DNA of 64,000 nucleotides, from the NCBI GenBank assembly GCA_944392695.1, contig CALXXN010000011.1, positions 1 through 64,000 of the forward strand, read 5' to 3'. This document shows, in pieces, positions 9,555 to 18,310 of the stretch (positions within the stretch are counted from its first letter, which is position 1; each line of letters starts with the position of its first letter). The stretch is from an uncultured Spirochaetales bacterium (GTDB lineage Bacteria > Spirochaetota > Spirochaetia > Sphaerochaetales > Sphaerochaetaceae). The notes under the pieces were generated by a model. That model was not told the DNA's origin and made no database searches. It saw only the letters and a program-made list of their open reading frames with translations. The position numbers were made by a program, and so were the translations under genes.

Positions 9555-11066
9555 ATGAGACAGGCAATACTCATCATCACAGATACTACAAGACGCGACA
9601 TGCTCTCATGCTATGGGCTGGAAGAGGGCATGAGCACACCGAATCTTGACCGACTGGCATCACAGGGGCTGCGCTATGATGCTGCCTATTCATGTCAGCC
9701 TGTCTGCGGGCCGGCCCGTTCCGCGATCTTCACCGGCACGTTCCCTCATTCCAACGGAATGGTCACCAACTGCGTTCCGCTTGGAGACAATGTGAAGACT
9801 CTGGGGCAAAGGCTGCGTGACAATGGGATACACGCCGCCTATACAGGCAAGTGGCATCTCGATGGCGGTGACTATTTCGGCCTCGGAGTCTGTCCGGATG
9901 GCTGGGATCCGGAATACTGGTATGACATGCATAACTACCTGGAGGAACTTACAGACGAGCAGCGGATGCGTTCAAGGCAGTCCGATACAGCCTTTGCCGA
10001 GGACTGGGGTGAGGAGATGACATATGCCCACCGCTGTGCGGACCGCGGTATCGATTTTGTGAGGAAGCACAGCGATGAGGACTTCTTCTTCACGCTCTCC
10101 CTTGACGAGCCACATGGCCCCTGTATCTGTCCGCCGCCATTCAACACGATGTATAAGGACTTCCGCTTCGCTGACAGGGCCGCCTTCCATGACACTCTTG
10201 AGAGCAAGCCCATGATGCAACGCCTCTGGGCAGGTGATGCTGTCAATGCCGATCCGGAGAGCCTCCGGGGACCAGGTCGCATGCTCTCCCTCTTCCTCGG
10301 TTGCAACAGCTTTGCCGACTATGAGATCGGACGTTTCCTGGATGCGGTGGATGAATCCTGCCCTGATGCCTTGGTGATTTACACATCCGACCATGGCGAC
10401 ATGCTGGGATCTCATCGTCTGCAGACAAAGAACGCGGCATTCTATAAAGAAATCTGCAATATTCCGCTTCTTGTGAGGAATGGACGCTCCAGCGAGAGGG
10501 GAGTGGTGGACTTCCCTGCTTCCCACATCGACATCGCACCGACGGTTCTCGACTTCTTCTCTATCCCAACCCCAAAGCTTTTTGAAGGACGCAGCATGCT
10601 GCCTCAGATCATGGACAAGAGCCTGCGCATCAATGATTACGTCTTTACGGAGTTCACACGTTACGAAGTCGACCATGACGGCTTCGGTGGACTGCAGATG
10701 ATGCGCGCTGTCACCGATGGACGTTACAAGCTTTCCATCAATCTTATTGACAGTGATGAGCTTTACGATCTGGAAAGCGATCCTGAGGAAGTTGAGAACC
10801 TAATCTGGAATCCGGATTATGCAGAAATCCGCAACAGGCTCCATGACAGGCTCATTGCCCATATGGATGAAACCCGCGACCTCTACCGTGGCTACCAGTG
10901 GCTTTGCCGCCCATGGAGGAATGACAAGAGCCCGTCCTGGAACAACTCGGCTTGTACCCGGCAGAGGGAGAACGAGGAGTATGAGCCCCGCCAGTGGGAC
11001 TATGACACCGGACTGCCAATGAAAGAGGCTGTCAGGGGCAAGAAGCTCTATGACGAGAAGAAATAG
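9555..11066 (+). CDS. Cytoplasmic sulfatase (Cys type), third
   Basis: Third sulfatase, about 503 residues, with the motif PVCGPARSAIFTGTFPHSNG and SDHGDMLGSHRLQTKNA. Start ATG at 9555 sits six bases after AGGAGG; the ATG at 9540 that overlaps the previous stop would place the ribosome site inside the coding region. The N-terminus MRQAILIITDTTRRDMLSCY lacks a secretion signal. The long C-terminus (GYQWLCRPWRND) resembles sulfatases that act on host glycans. It is the last gene of the operon; a decayed transposase follows. Confidence 0.92.
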   Translation: MRQAILIITDTTRRDMLSCYGLEEGMSTPNLDRLASQGLRYDAAYSCQPVCGPARSAIFTGTFPHSNGMVTNCVPLGDNVKTLGQRLRDNGIHAAYTGKWHLDGGDYFGLGVCPDGWDPEYWYDMHNYLEELTDEQRMRSRQSDTAFAEDWGEEMTYAHRCADRGIDFVRKHSDEDFFFTLSLDEPHGPCICPPPFNTMYKDFRFADRAAFHDTLESKPMMQRLWAGDAVNADPESLRGPGRMLSLFLGCNSFADYEIGRFLDAVDESCPDALVIYTSDHGDMLGSHRLQTKNAAFYKEICNIPLLVRNGRSSERGVVDFPASHIDIAPTVLDFFSIPTPKLFEGRSMLPQIMDKSLRINDYVFTEFTRYEVDHDGFGGLQMMRAVTDGRYKLSINLIDSDELYDLESDPEEVENLIWNPDYAEIRNRLHDRLIAHMDETRDLYRGYQWLCRPWRNDKSPSWNNSACTRQRENEEYEPRQWDYDTGLPMKEAVRGKKLYDEKK

Positions 11067-11082
11067 GGGAGGCTCCTGATTT

Positions 11083-11790
11083 GTGGATTGCAAACAGAGG
11101 TTGCATCCATACGATGATGAGCTGTGCATCAGGAACAACAATATGCGTGAATGGGATGGAGTGCCCTGCGGTGTGGAATCTCACATTCCTCTACACGAAG
11201 AAGCAGATCAGGGGCGGACGCAATTCATTCAAGGACATCTCATGGCGAGGAGAACGACTTTTTCGACAGGATGCTGAAGAACGTGCAGGAGCCCTCCCTC
11301 GCCTAGTTCGACAAGACGTTGGACCAGTCCGAGCTGATCGTGTTCGAGTCGGACTCTGATACTGGTCCCCTTACGGTCTACCAGCGCTACGAGCATAGAT
11401 GGCTGCTGGAACTGGTTTCAGGCGCTACAGAAGTACGAATGTCTGAATGTCTCAAGGTAACAGGGTGGGGCTTCGCCATTATAGGTGGCGAATCCGTGAA
11501 CTTCGTTGCCATTCTCATTGCAACAAGCGTCATCAACAAGGTGAGAAGACTGATTTTCTGGATAGCTTTTCATATGGAGACCTTATGGATGACCTCACGG
11601 AGGCATGGAGGATGACAGTCTCGCCTTTTGAAGCCAGATACGATGACAAGTACTGATGCAATGTTGGTGAGGGTGTGTTCCCCGGGCTTCAAGCTTTAGG
11701 TTTTTCAATTCCAGCTGTGAAGCCAGTTCCACAGAAGAAAGGACGCCCAAGGAAAAACAAAACCAGACCTGATGGTTGTCTACTGTTTAA
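11083..11790 (+). pseudogene. Decayed IS4/IS1634-type transposase, C-terminal part
   Basis: Three reading frames carry successive pieces of one transposase C-terminus. First comes LTFLYTKKQIRGGRNSFKDI, then LDQSELIVFESDSDTGPLTV with YEHRWLLELV, then (after a frame change) KTDFLDSFSYGDLMDDLTEA and, after a single TGA at about 11654, PVPQKKGRPRKNKTRP. The YxxRWxIE-like segment and the basic KKGRPRKNK tail are characteristic of IS1634-like DDE transposases. At least two frameshifts and one nonsense codon show that it is dead. No terminal inverted repeats were found by eye. Confidence 0.75.
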
Positions 11791-12067
11791 CAAATTGGTA
11801 AAGTCTTATATAATCATACCGAATTAGAGCCTGTTTTACGTATTATCGATTTTCAAATCAGATGATTTCTTTTGTGATGCCTTGCTTGTCACAAGCAAAT
11901 CGCAGTAGTCGGAATCATGCTGATTGCTGGGTTTGCGGCCTGTGAGAAGGGCCTGCAATTTGAACAGTTACCGTGATTCATCTACAGCAACCAATCATGA
12001 TTTACCATTGGATGGCTTTGATGAAAAAAAACAACATCCTGTGTGTAGAGGATGCTAGACTAGGGTG
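11791..12067. other. Gene-free stretch after the transposase remnant
   Basis: About 275 bases that are more A+T-rich than their surroundings. No convincing coding frame, hairpin or promoter was recognised. It must contain the promoter for the AraC gene at 12068. Confidence 0.5.
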
Positions 12068-12949
12068 ATGGACTTCAAGAACACACTCTACACAGCTATG
12101 CGCTTCGACTTCCTCTACGCTGGACGTTACAATTTCCAGCATGGCTGGATTTATCCTGAGAGCCATATACCATATTGCATGGTCCGCCTGATTGAAAAAG
12201 GTGAGGGACTATTCATCATAGATGGAGAAGAGTTCGAGGTGGGTGAGGGACAGGTCGTGTACATCCCGCAGGGGTGCAGGCTTTCCTGCGTGACCAGTTC
12301 TGAAGATTTCCAATTCATCTCGATACGCTTCCGCCTGTGTGCACAGTTGGATGCGGGGGATTTCCTTGCGGACTACTATCATATAAAGAGGGTGACTGAC
12401 TCGGGTGATGATGACATCATAAGCACTTATTTCAGCCAGGTCATCTCGTATGCCAGGAAGGGTGGGCCTTCCAAGATCTTCCGGATCCGCGGGAACCTGG
12501 AACTCATAATCGCCTGGCTTTGTGAACATGGTGATGATGGCGGGGCGGAGATGGAAGAGGCAGGGCAATCCGAGTCGTTCTCGATAGAGGAGAACCTGAG
12601 GCGAGCCACTCTTGTGAGCAAGAGGACGCAGGATCCGAGGATCAATGCGTTGACTGAGTACATCCTCGCACATCTGGATGAGGACTTGAATTGCAGCCAG
12701 TTGGCATCGATGGCAGGAATGAGTGAGTCATCCTTGCGACGGCTTTTCAAGAAACATACGGGAAAGAGCCCCGTTGACTACATCACGGACTCACGTCTGG
12801 CTGTCGCGGCCCGACGCCTCCTGGTCTCTAACGAGCATATCGCGCAGATCGCCTATTCCGTTGGAATAGGGGATGCGAATTATTTCAGCCGGCTCTTCAG
12901 GGAGAACTTCGGAGTATCCCCTCTAGAGTATCGGAGAAGGGCTGAATAG
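12068..12949 (+). CDS. AraC-family regulator of the sialic-acid operon
   Basis: About 293 residues: an N-terminal cupin sensor domain (EKGEGLFIIDGEEFEVGEG, VVYIPQGCRLS) followed by two C-terminal HTH motifs, LNCSQLASMAGMSESSLRRL and IAQIAYSVGIGDANYFSRLF, ending with the standard FGVSPLEYRRR. GTG 12065 and ATG 12068 are both possible; only a weak TAGGG lies upstream. It is co-oriented with and 122 bp upstream of the binding-protein gene, so it is the obvious activator of the nan-like operon, with a sialic acid derivative as the likely inducer. The effector is inferred. Confidence 0.9.
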   Translation: MDFKNTLYTAMRFDFLYAGRYNFQHGWIYPESHIPYCMVRLIEKGEGLFIIDGEEFEVGEGQVVYIPQGCRLSCVTSSEDFQFISIRFRLCAQLDAGDFLADYYHIKRVTDSGDDDIISTYFSQVISYARKGGPSKIFRIRGNLELIIAWLCEHGDDGGAEMEEAGQSESFSIEENLRRATLVSKRTQDPRINALTEYILAHLDEDLNCSQLASMAGMSESSLRRLFKKHTGKSPVDYITDSRLAVAARRLLVSNEHIAQIAYSVGIGDANYFSRLFRENFGVSPLEYRRRAE

Positions 12950-13071
12950 CACTTAAAATACCGTCAGAACATGAGCGTTTCCTCCTATTATTAGGCGAAT
13001 CCTATTCTTGTGTGCTTTGTGATTCAGGGGGTTATCCTGAGAGCACAAAAGGAAAAACGGAGGTAGATTTG

Positions 13072-14400
13072 ATGAAGAAACTCACAATCGCAGCCCTCAT
13101 GCTGTTGTTGTCGCTCTCATTGGTTTTCGCCAACGGCTCAGCCGAATCAGCACAGGCTGCTGATGGTGAGCTGAATGGCACCATCACATTCTGGCACTCA
13201 TTCACACAAGGTAAGAGGATGGAAGCTGTCCAGGCCGCTGCTGACCAATTCATGCAGATGCACCCTGGCGTCACAATCAACATCGAAACCATGGCCTGGG
13301 GCGATTTCAATACCAAGTGGAATGCAGGTCTCACGACAGGAGATCTTCCTGATATGAGCACCGCCCAGAACACAGGCGAGGTCGCTGAGATGCTTAATGT
13401 CGGTGTCCTCCGATCGGTCGATACTGTCATTGATGCGATTGGACGCGACCGCTTCAGCGCCAACGCCCTTGGTGACATGACTGTCGATGGTGAGGTCTAT
13501 GGCATTCCATACTACTCACATGCACAGGTCATGTGGTATCGCGAGGACCTCCTCGATGCTGCTGGACTCGATGTCCCCCAGACCTGGGATGAGTTCTACG
13601 ATGCCGCGGTCGCATTGACCAAGGACGGGGTCTATGGTGCTGCCGTCTCACTCAGCCCGAACGACCTGCTCGGAACCCGCTACTTGAACTATTATGTCCG
13701 TTCAGCCGGTGGCAGCCTCCTCAACGATGACCTCACAGCCAACCTCACAAGCCCTGAGGCCATTGAGGGCATCAAGTTCTGGGTCGACGTCTACAAGAAC
13801 TGCTCACCCGCAGAGACGATCAACTACACGGTCAACGACCATGCGACACTCTACTACCAGGGCATCACGGCCTTCGACTTCAACTCTGGTTTCCAGATCG
13901 ACGGTGTCAGGAACAACCGTCCTGACCTGTTGCCTTATGTCTCCTGCGCCATGCTGCCCAGGATGAATGCGGATGATCCCCTCTATAGTGCTGAAGCCAC
14001 GCACATTCCACTCGTGATCTGGCAGAACAGCGAACATCCTGAAATCTGTGAGGCCTTCATCGAGTTCCTCTATGAGGAGGACAACTACACTGACTTCCTC
14101 AGTGCCGTACCTGTCGGAATGCTTCCATCAATCAGTGGCATCTCGGAGACCGAGGCCTACAGAAGCAATGAGATCGTCCAGGATTTCGCCGAGGAGGAAG
14201 CCATCATCGCTGAGGCCATCGAGCTTGGCAGTGCCATCGGTTTCGAGCATGGACCCAGCGCCCAGGCAGGTCTCCTTGCCAACCAGGGCATCATCGAAGA
14301 GATGTTCCAGGACATCATCATGAATGGAACACCTGTCGAGGAAGCAGCTGCGGCTGCAGAAGCAGAGCTCAACGAGATCTTCGAGGCAATGGTCCAGTAG
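13072..14400 (+). CDS. Sugar-binding protein of the sialic-acid importer
   Basis: Family 1 extracellular solute-binding protein, about 442 residues. The signal peptide (LTIAALMLLLSLSLVFA) is followed by NGSAESAQA without a lipobox Cys. Family features include GTITFWHSFTQGKRMEAVQA and the ligand-pocket region VMWYREDLLDAAGLDVPQTW. The start is ATG 13072, eight bases after GGAGG; an open frame upstream has no ribosome site. Context (NanOx-like oxidoreductase, NanA, epimerase) makes sialic acid or 2,7-anhydro-sialic acid the likely ligand. A strong hairpin follows the stop. Confidence 0.92.
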   Translation: MKKLTIAALMLLLSLSLVFANGSAESAQAADGELNGTITFWHSFTQGKRMEAVQAAADQFMQMHPGVTINIETMAWGDFNTKWNAGLTTGDLPDMSTAQNTGEVAEMLNVGVLRSVDTVIDAIGRDRFSANALGDMTVDGEVYGIPYYSHAQVMWYREDLLDAAGLDVPQTWDEFYDAAVALTKDGVYGAAVSLSPNDLLGTRYLNYYVRSAGGSLLNDDLTANLTSPEAIEGIKFWVDVYKNCSPAETINYTVNDHATLYYQGITAFDFNSGFQIDGVRNNRPDLLPYVSCAMLPRMNADDPLYSAEATHIPLVIWQNSEHPEICEAFIEFLYEEDNYTDFLSAVPVGMLPSISGISETEAYRSNEIVQDFAEEEAIIAEAIELGSAIGFEHGPSAQAGLLANQGIIEEMFQDIIMNGTPVEEAAAAAEAELNEIFEAMVQ

Positions 14401-14422
14401 GTTGTAGCCTGGTCACTTTGAA

Positions 14423-14443
14423 TGCGGGGCCACGAGCCCCGCA
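14423..14443 (+). terminator. Hairpin after the binding-protein gene
   Basis: TGCGGGGC-CACGA-GCCCCGCA, an 8-bp perfect stem 22 bp after the stop and before the permease ribosome site, followed by AGTTTTGG. The weak U tract suggests partial termination or 3-prime-end protection, which would give excess binding protein over permease. Confidence 0.65.
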
Positions 14444-14460
14444 AGTTTTGGAGGTGGAAC

Positions 14461-15378
14461 ATGCCTCATCATTTGAAAGGAAGGACATCGATACAGGGCA
14501 GTTCCCTGACAAGATGGTTCTTTGTTGGTCCTGCGATGCTGGTGGTCATCTGCCTCTTGATCTACCCGCTGTGCACCACGGTCCTGTACAGTTTCACCGA
14601 CAAGACCATGATCCGGGCCGACTTCAATTTCACTGGCTTTGAGAACTACACCCGCATCCTTACGGATCCTGACTTCTGGTCCTCTTTCGCCAATTCGCTC
14701 GTATGGACAATCTTCGGTGTCCTGGGGCAGCTGGCCATCGGTTTCACAGGTGCCCTCTGCCTCAATCGTATCAAGTCTCCAGTGATGAGGAATGTCTTCC
14801 GTATCACTGCGATCATCCCCTGGGCCTTCCCTTCAATCGCCACTGCGATGGTCTGGAAATGGCTGTTGAACGGAATCTATGGTTTCGTCCCCGTGTCGCT
14901 GCGCAACCTTGGTATCACGGAAGGGCTGGCCCAGTTCTTCTCGACACCAGAACTCGTCATGCCGACACTGATCTTCATCAATATCTGGTTCGGCTTCCCT
15001 CTGATCATGGTCAATGTCTATGCAGCACTGCAGACCATACCACAGGATCAATATGAAGCAGCCCAGATTGATGGCGCCTCAGCCTGGCAGTCATTCATAC
15101 ATGTCACCGTCCCTCATATCAGGACTGTTGTCGGACTCTTGGTTGTAATGAGGACTGTCTGGATCTTCAACAACTTCGACCTGATTTACATGATCACCGG
15201 AGGTGGCCCCGCAGGTGCTAGTTCGACAATGCCGATCTACATCTACGACACTGGGTGGACGGGAAGGATGGTTGGACGTGCCTCAACAGCATCAGTCCTC
15301 CTGCTCCTCTTCCTTGTCATACTCTGTGTGCTTTACTTCCGTGTCATCACCCGCTGGGAAAAGGAGGATGACAAATGA
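14461..15378 (+). CDS. ABC permease (UgpA/MalF-like), sialic-acid importer
   Basis: Permease of about 305 residues with a first membrane helix FFVGPAMLVVICLLIYPL and the EAA loop YEAAQIDGASAWQSFIHVT. Start ATG 14461 follows GGAGGTG; the open frame reaching 14422 runs through the hairpin and is not coding. The stop overlaps the start of the next permease by four bases (ATGA), so the two are translationally coupled. Confidence 0.92.
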   Translation: MPHHLKGRTSIQGSSLTRWFFVGPAMLVVICLLIYPLCTTVLYSFTDKTMIRADFNFTGFENYTRILTDPDFWSSFANSLVWTIFGVLGQLAIGFTGALCLNRIKSPVMRNVFRITAIIPWAFPSIATAMVWKWLLNGIYGFVPVSLRNLGITEGLAQFFSTPELVMPTLIFINIWFGFPLIMVNVYAALQTIPQDQYEAAQIDGASAWQSFIHVTVPHIRTVVGLLVVMRTVWIFNNFDLIYMITGGGPAGASSTMPIYIYDTGWTGRMVGRASTASVLLLLFLVILCVLYFRVITRWEKEDDK

Positions 15379-16211
15379 GCTTGAAGAAACGTTTCACAGC
15401 AGGTGGGGCTTTCTCCTATGTGTACCTCACATTGTTATGCATCCTGGCGGTCTTCCCCTTGGTCTGGCTGGTCGTCTCCGCTTTCAAGTCCAGCGGGGAG
15501 ATGCTCGCCAATCCAACGAAGATCCTGCCGATGGATTGGACGCTTGAGAACTTCGAGACGGTCCTCTTCACCCTCCGCTTCACGGTGAACATCAAGAACA
15601 GCTTGATCATCGCACTTGCCACGACCTTGGTCGCGACAGTGATCTCCGCTCTTGCGGCCTACGGGATCATACGGTTTTTCCCAAAGCTTGGAAATGTCAT
15701 GACCAAGATCCTGATCACGAGTTATATGTTCCCGTCAATCATGTTGGTGATTCCTTATGCGGTTGTCATGAGGAACATACATCTGACGAACACAAGGACG
15801 GGCTTGGTCCTGGTCTATATGTCATTCAGCGTACCTTATGCAGTATGGATGCTTGTAGGCTTCTTCAAGACAGTTCCGATTGGAATCGAGGAAGCGGCGA
15901 GGATTGATGGAGCCAACCGCATACAGGTCTTCACCCGGGTTGTCCTGCCTCTTGTGCGTCCAGGCCTGGTGTCGACAGCGATTTATGTGTTCATCAATGC
16001 ATGGAATGAATTCCTGTACGCGATGCTCTTGGTCTCGTCATCAAGCAAGACGACACTTTCAGTCGCAGTACGTACTCTTGAAGGAGCTGATATCCTGAAC
16101 TGGGGGTCGATGATGGCTGCAAGCGCCATCGTCGTCCTACCTTCGATCTTCTTCTTCATCCTCATTCAAAACAAACTGGCAGGCGGCCTCACCGAAGGAT
16201 CTGTCAAGTAA
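15375..16211 (+). CDS. ABC permease (UgpE/MalG-like), sialic-acid importer
   Basis: Partner permease of 278 residues, with first helix YLTLLCILAVFPLVWLVVSA, the KSSGEMLANPTKILP periplasmic segment usual for MalG-like proteins and the EAA loop EEAARIDGANRIQVFTRVVL. It overlaps the preceding gene by four bases. The last residues are GGLTEGSVK, the common KxGA/SVK ending of this family. No ATPase follows, again implying a shared ATPase. Confidence 0.92.
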   Translation: MSLKKRFTAGGAFSYVYLTLLCILAVFPLVWLVVSAFKSSGEMLANPTKILPMDWTLENFETVLFTLRFTVNIKNSLIIALATTLVATVISALAAYGIIRFFPKLGNVMTKILITSYMFPSIMLVIPYAVVMRNIHLTNTRTGLVLVYMSFSVPYAVWMLVGFFKTVPIGIEEAARIDGANRIQVFTRVVLPLVRPGLVSTAIYVFINAWNEFLYAMLLVSSSSKTTLSVAVRTLEGADILNWGSMMAASAIVVLPSIFFFILIQNKLAGGLTEGSVK

Positions 16212-16226
16212 AAAAGGAGTCGGATA

Positions 16227-17339
16227 ATGAAAACAATTGGTTATGGTATTGTCGGAACAGGCTACTTCGGTGCACAGCTGGGTAGGATCCTCAGGACCTT
16301 GGATGGGGCTGAGGTCAGAGCGGTCTATGATCCTGCCAATGGGGAGGCTATAGCGGCTGAATTCGGTTGCGATGCGGCTGAGAGCCTTGAAGCGCTTTGT
16401 TCAAGGGATGACATTGATGCGGTCATCGTTGCAAGTCCGAACTACCTGCACAAGGAACCTGTGATCTGTGCGGCCAGGCACAAGAAGCATGTCTTCTGCG
16501 AGAAACCGATAGCGCTGTGCTACAAGGACTGTGATGAGATGGTCAGGACGGCACAGGAGAATGGCGTGATCTTCATGGCGGGTCATATCATGAACTTCTT
16601 CCATGGTGTGCGCATCGCAAAACAGTACATCCAGCAGGGGAAGATAGGCCGTGTGCTCTATGCCCATTCTGCAAGGAATGGCTGGGAGGAACCCCAGCCG
16701 GAGATCAGCTGGAAGAAGATCCGTGAGAAGTCAGGTGGACATCTCTACCATCATATCCATGAGCTTGACTGCATCCAGTTCATCATGGGCCCAGCGACAA
16801 AGGCTGTCATGGTTGGTGGCAATGTCGCCCACCAGGGTGAGCAGTTCGGTGATGAGGATGACATGCTCCTGATTTCGCTTGAGTTCGGTAATAACACATA
16901 TGCCATGCTGGAGTATGGCTCCGCCTTCCACTATCCAGAGCACTATGTCCTCATCCAGGGCACGGAGGGCTTCATCCGCATCGACATGTGCAACACAGGT
17001 TTCACAATGAAGACAAAGGATGGGACCATCGTCACTGATACGACGCATGATAGCAAGGAACTCGATGATGAGAGGACCCATATCTACCACAGCACGGAGA
17101 TGGATGGCGCCATACAGTATGGTCATCCCGGCAAGCTGCCTCCGATGTGGTTGCAGAGCGTGATGAACAATGAGATGCGCTTCTTCAATGGCATCATGCA
17201 TGGCGATCCTGTCCCAGAGGAGTTCAAGGCCCTCATGACTGGGGAAGCCGCAAGGGCTGTGATCGCGACGGCTGATGCTGCGACGATCTCACGTTATGAA
17301 GACCGCAAGGTCGATGTCAGTGAAGTGATAGGGAAATGA
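16227..17339 (+). CDS. nanOx: Gfo/Idh/MocA oxidoreductase, YjhC/NanOx type
   Basis: NAD-dependent oxidoreductase, 370 residues. The Rossmann motif GIVGTGYFGAQLG opens the protein and the catalytic EKP is in HVFCEKPIAL. Segments such as PNYLHKEPVI, MAGHIMNFFHGV, SGGHLYHHIHELDC and EMDGAIQYGHPGK match what I recall of E. coli YjhC, and the NanOx group converts 2,7-anhydro-Neu5Ac to Neu5Ac by an NAD-dependent redox cycle. The position between sialic-type transporter genes and nanA is the arrangement expected for that role. The reaction is inferred from family plus context. Ribosome site AAAGGAG. Confidence 0.88.
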   Translation: MKTIGYGIVGTGYFGAQLGRILRTLDGAEVRAVYDPANGEAIAAEFGCDAAESLEALCSRDDIDAVIVASPNYLHKEPVICAARHKKHVFCEKPIALCYKDCDEMVRTAQENGVIFMAGHIMNFFHGVRIAKQYIQQGKIGRVLYAHSARNGWEEPQPEISWKKIREKSGGHLYHHIHELDCIQFIMGPATKAVMVGGNVAHQGEQFGDEDDMLLISLEFGNNTYAMLEYGSAFHYPEHYVLIQGTEGFIRIDMCNTGFTMKTKDGTIVTDTTHDSKELDDERTHIYHSTEMDGAIQYGHPGKLPPMWLQSVMNNEMRFFNGIMHGDPVPEEFKALMTGEAARAVIATADAATISRYEDRKVDVSEVIGK

Positions 17340-17345
17340 AGAAAT

Positions 17346-17372
17346 CCAGCCGGCCTTGAAATGGCCGGTTGG
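17346..17372 (+). terminator. Intercistronic hairpin before nanA
   Basis: CCAGCCGGCC-TTGAAAT-GGCCGGTTGG, ten pairs with one G-T wobble, immediately after the oxidoreductase stop and ending about 17 bp before the nanA ATG. It is followed by TTTC only, so partial attenuation or transcript processing is more likely than full termination. Confidence 0.55.
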
Positions 17373-17389
17373 TTTCAAAGGATAAGGGC

Positions 17390-18298
17390 ATGAAGAAATT
17401 CCAAGGAATATATCCAGCCTTCTACGCCTGTTATGACGAAGAGGGGAAGATTAATGTCAAAGCTGTGAAGTCCTTGGCAGGACTCCTGGTTTCGAAGGGC
17501 GTCCAGGGACTCTATGTCGGTGGTTCCTCAGGGGAGTGCATCTACCAAAGTGTCGAAGAGCGCAAGGCTGTGCTCAATGCGGTGATGGATGAGGCACGGG
17601 GAAAGGTGCGTGTCATCGCCCATGTCGCCTGTAACAACACCGCCGACAGCATGGAGCTTGCACGCCACGCTGAGCAGTGTGGTGTCGATGCCATAGCCTC
17701 GATACCTCCTATCTACTTCCACCTACCACCTGATTCAATCGCAGCCTACTGGAACGACATCTCCTCTGCAGCTCCAAATACCGATTTCATCATCTACAAC
17801 ATCCCACAGCTGGCGGGAGTGGCATTGACCATCCCTCTTTTCAAGAAGATGCTTGAAAACCCACGTGTCAGGGGGGTGAAGAACTCCTCGATGCCTGTCC
17901 AGGACATCCAGATGTTCAAGATGTATGGTGGAGAGGACTTCACTGTCTTCAACGGACCAGATGAGCAGTTCGTCGCAGGACGCCTGATTGGTGCCGATGG
18001 AGGCATCGGTGGGACTTACGCTGTCATGCCAGAACTCCTCATCGCCGCTGACGAGGCTGTCACCGAAGGCAGGAACGGGCGTGCACGGGATATCCAGTAC
18101 GCGGTTGATGCGATCATCTACAGGATGTGTGAGGCCAAAGGCAACCTATATTCAGTGTTGAAGGAAGTCATCAGGAAGCGAGATGGCCTCTACCTTGGTT
18201 CAGTACGCCGTCCGCTGCAGGGCTGTGTCAAGGAAGACGGACCGGTGATCGATGATGCATGCCGCATGATTGATGAAGCGCTTAGGAAGTTCCTTTGA
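17390..18298 (+). CDS. nanA: N-acetylneuraminate lyase (DapA superfamily)
   Basis: Class I aldolase of about 302 residues that splits Neu5Ac into ManNAc and pyruvate. It has the carboxylate-binding GGSSGECIYQ loop, the catalytic Tyr in FIIYNIPQLAG and the Schiff-base Lys in GVKNSSMPVQD. The family also contains dihydrodipicolinate synthases; the operon (importer, NanOx, GlcNAc epimerase) makes the lyase assignment the better one. ATG 17390 follows AAAGGAT; a TTG at 17369 lies inside the hairpin and is rejected. Confidence 0.88.
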   Translation: MKKFQGIYPAFYACYDEEGKINVKAVKSLAGLLVSKGVQGLYVGGSSGECIYQSVEERKAVLNAVMDEARGKVRVIAHVACNNTADSMELARHAEQCGVDAIASIPPIYFHLPPDSIAAYWNDISSAAPNTDFIIYNIPQLAGVALTIPLFKKMLENPRVRGVKNSSMPVQDIQMFKMYGGEDFTVFNGPDEQFVAGRLIGADGGIGGTYAVMPELLIAADEAVTEGRNGRARDIQYAVDAIIYRMCEAKGNLYSVLKEVIRKRDGLYLGSVRRPLQGCVKEDGPVIDDACRMIDEALRKFL

Positions 18299-18310
18299 GG
18301 AGGGTTGGAC

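Noticed and set aside
9972-10676. Minus-strand open frame of 234 codons
   Set aside because: Lies wholly antisense to the third sulfatase, whose catalytic motifs are intact.
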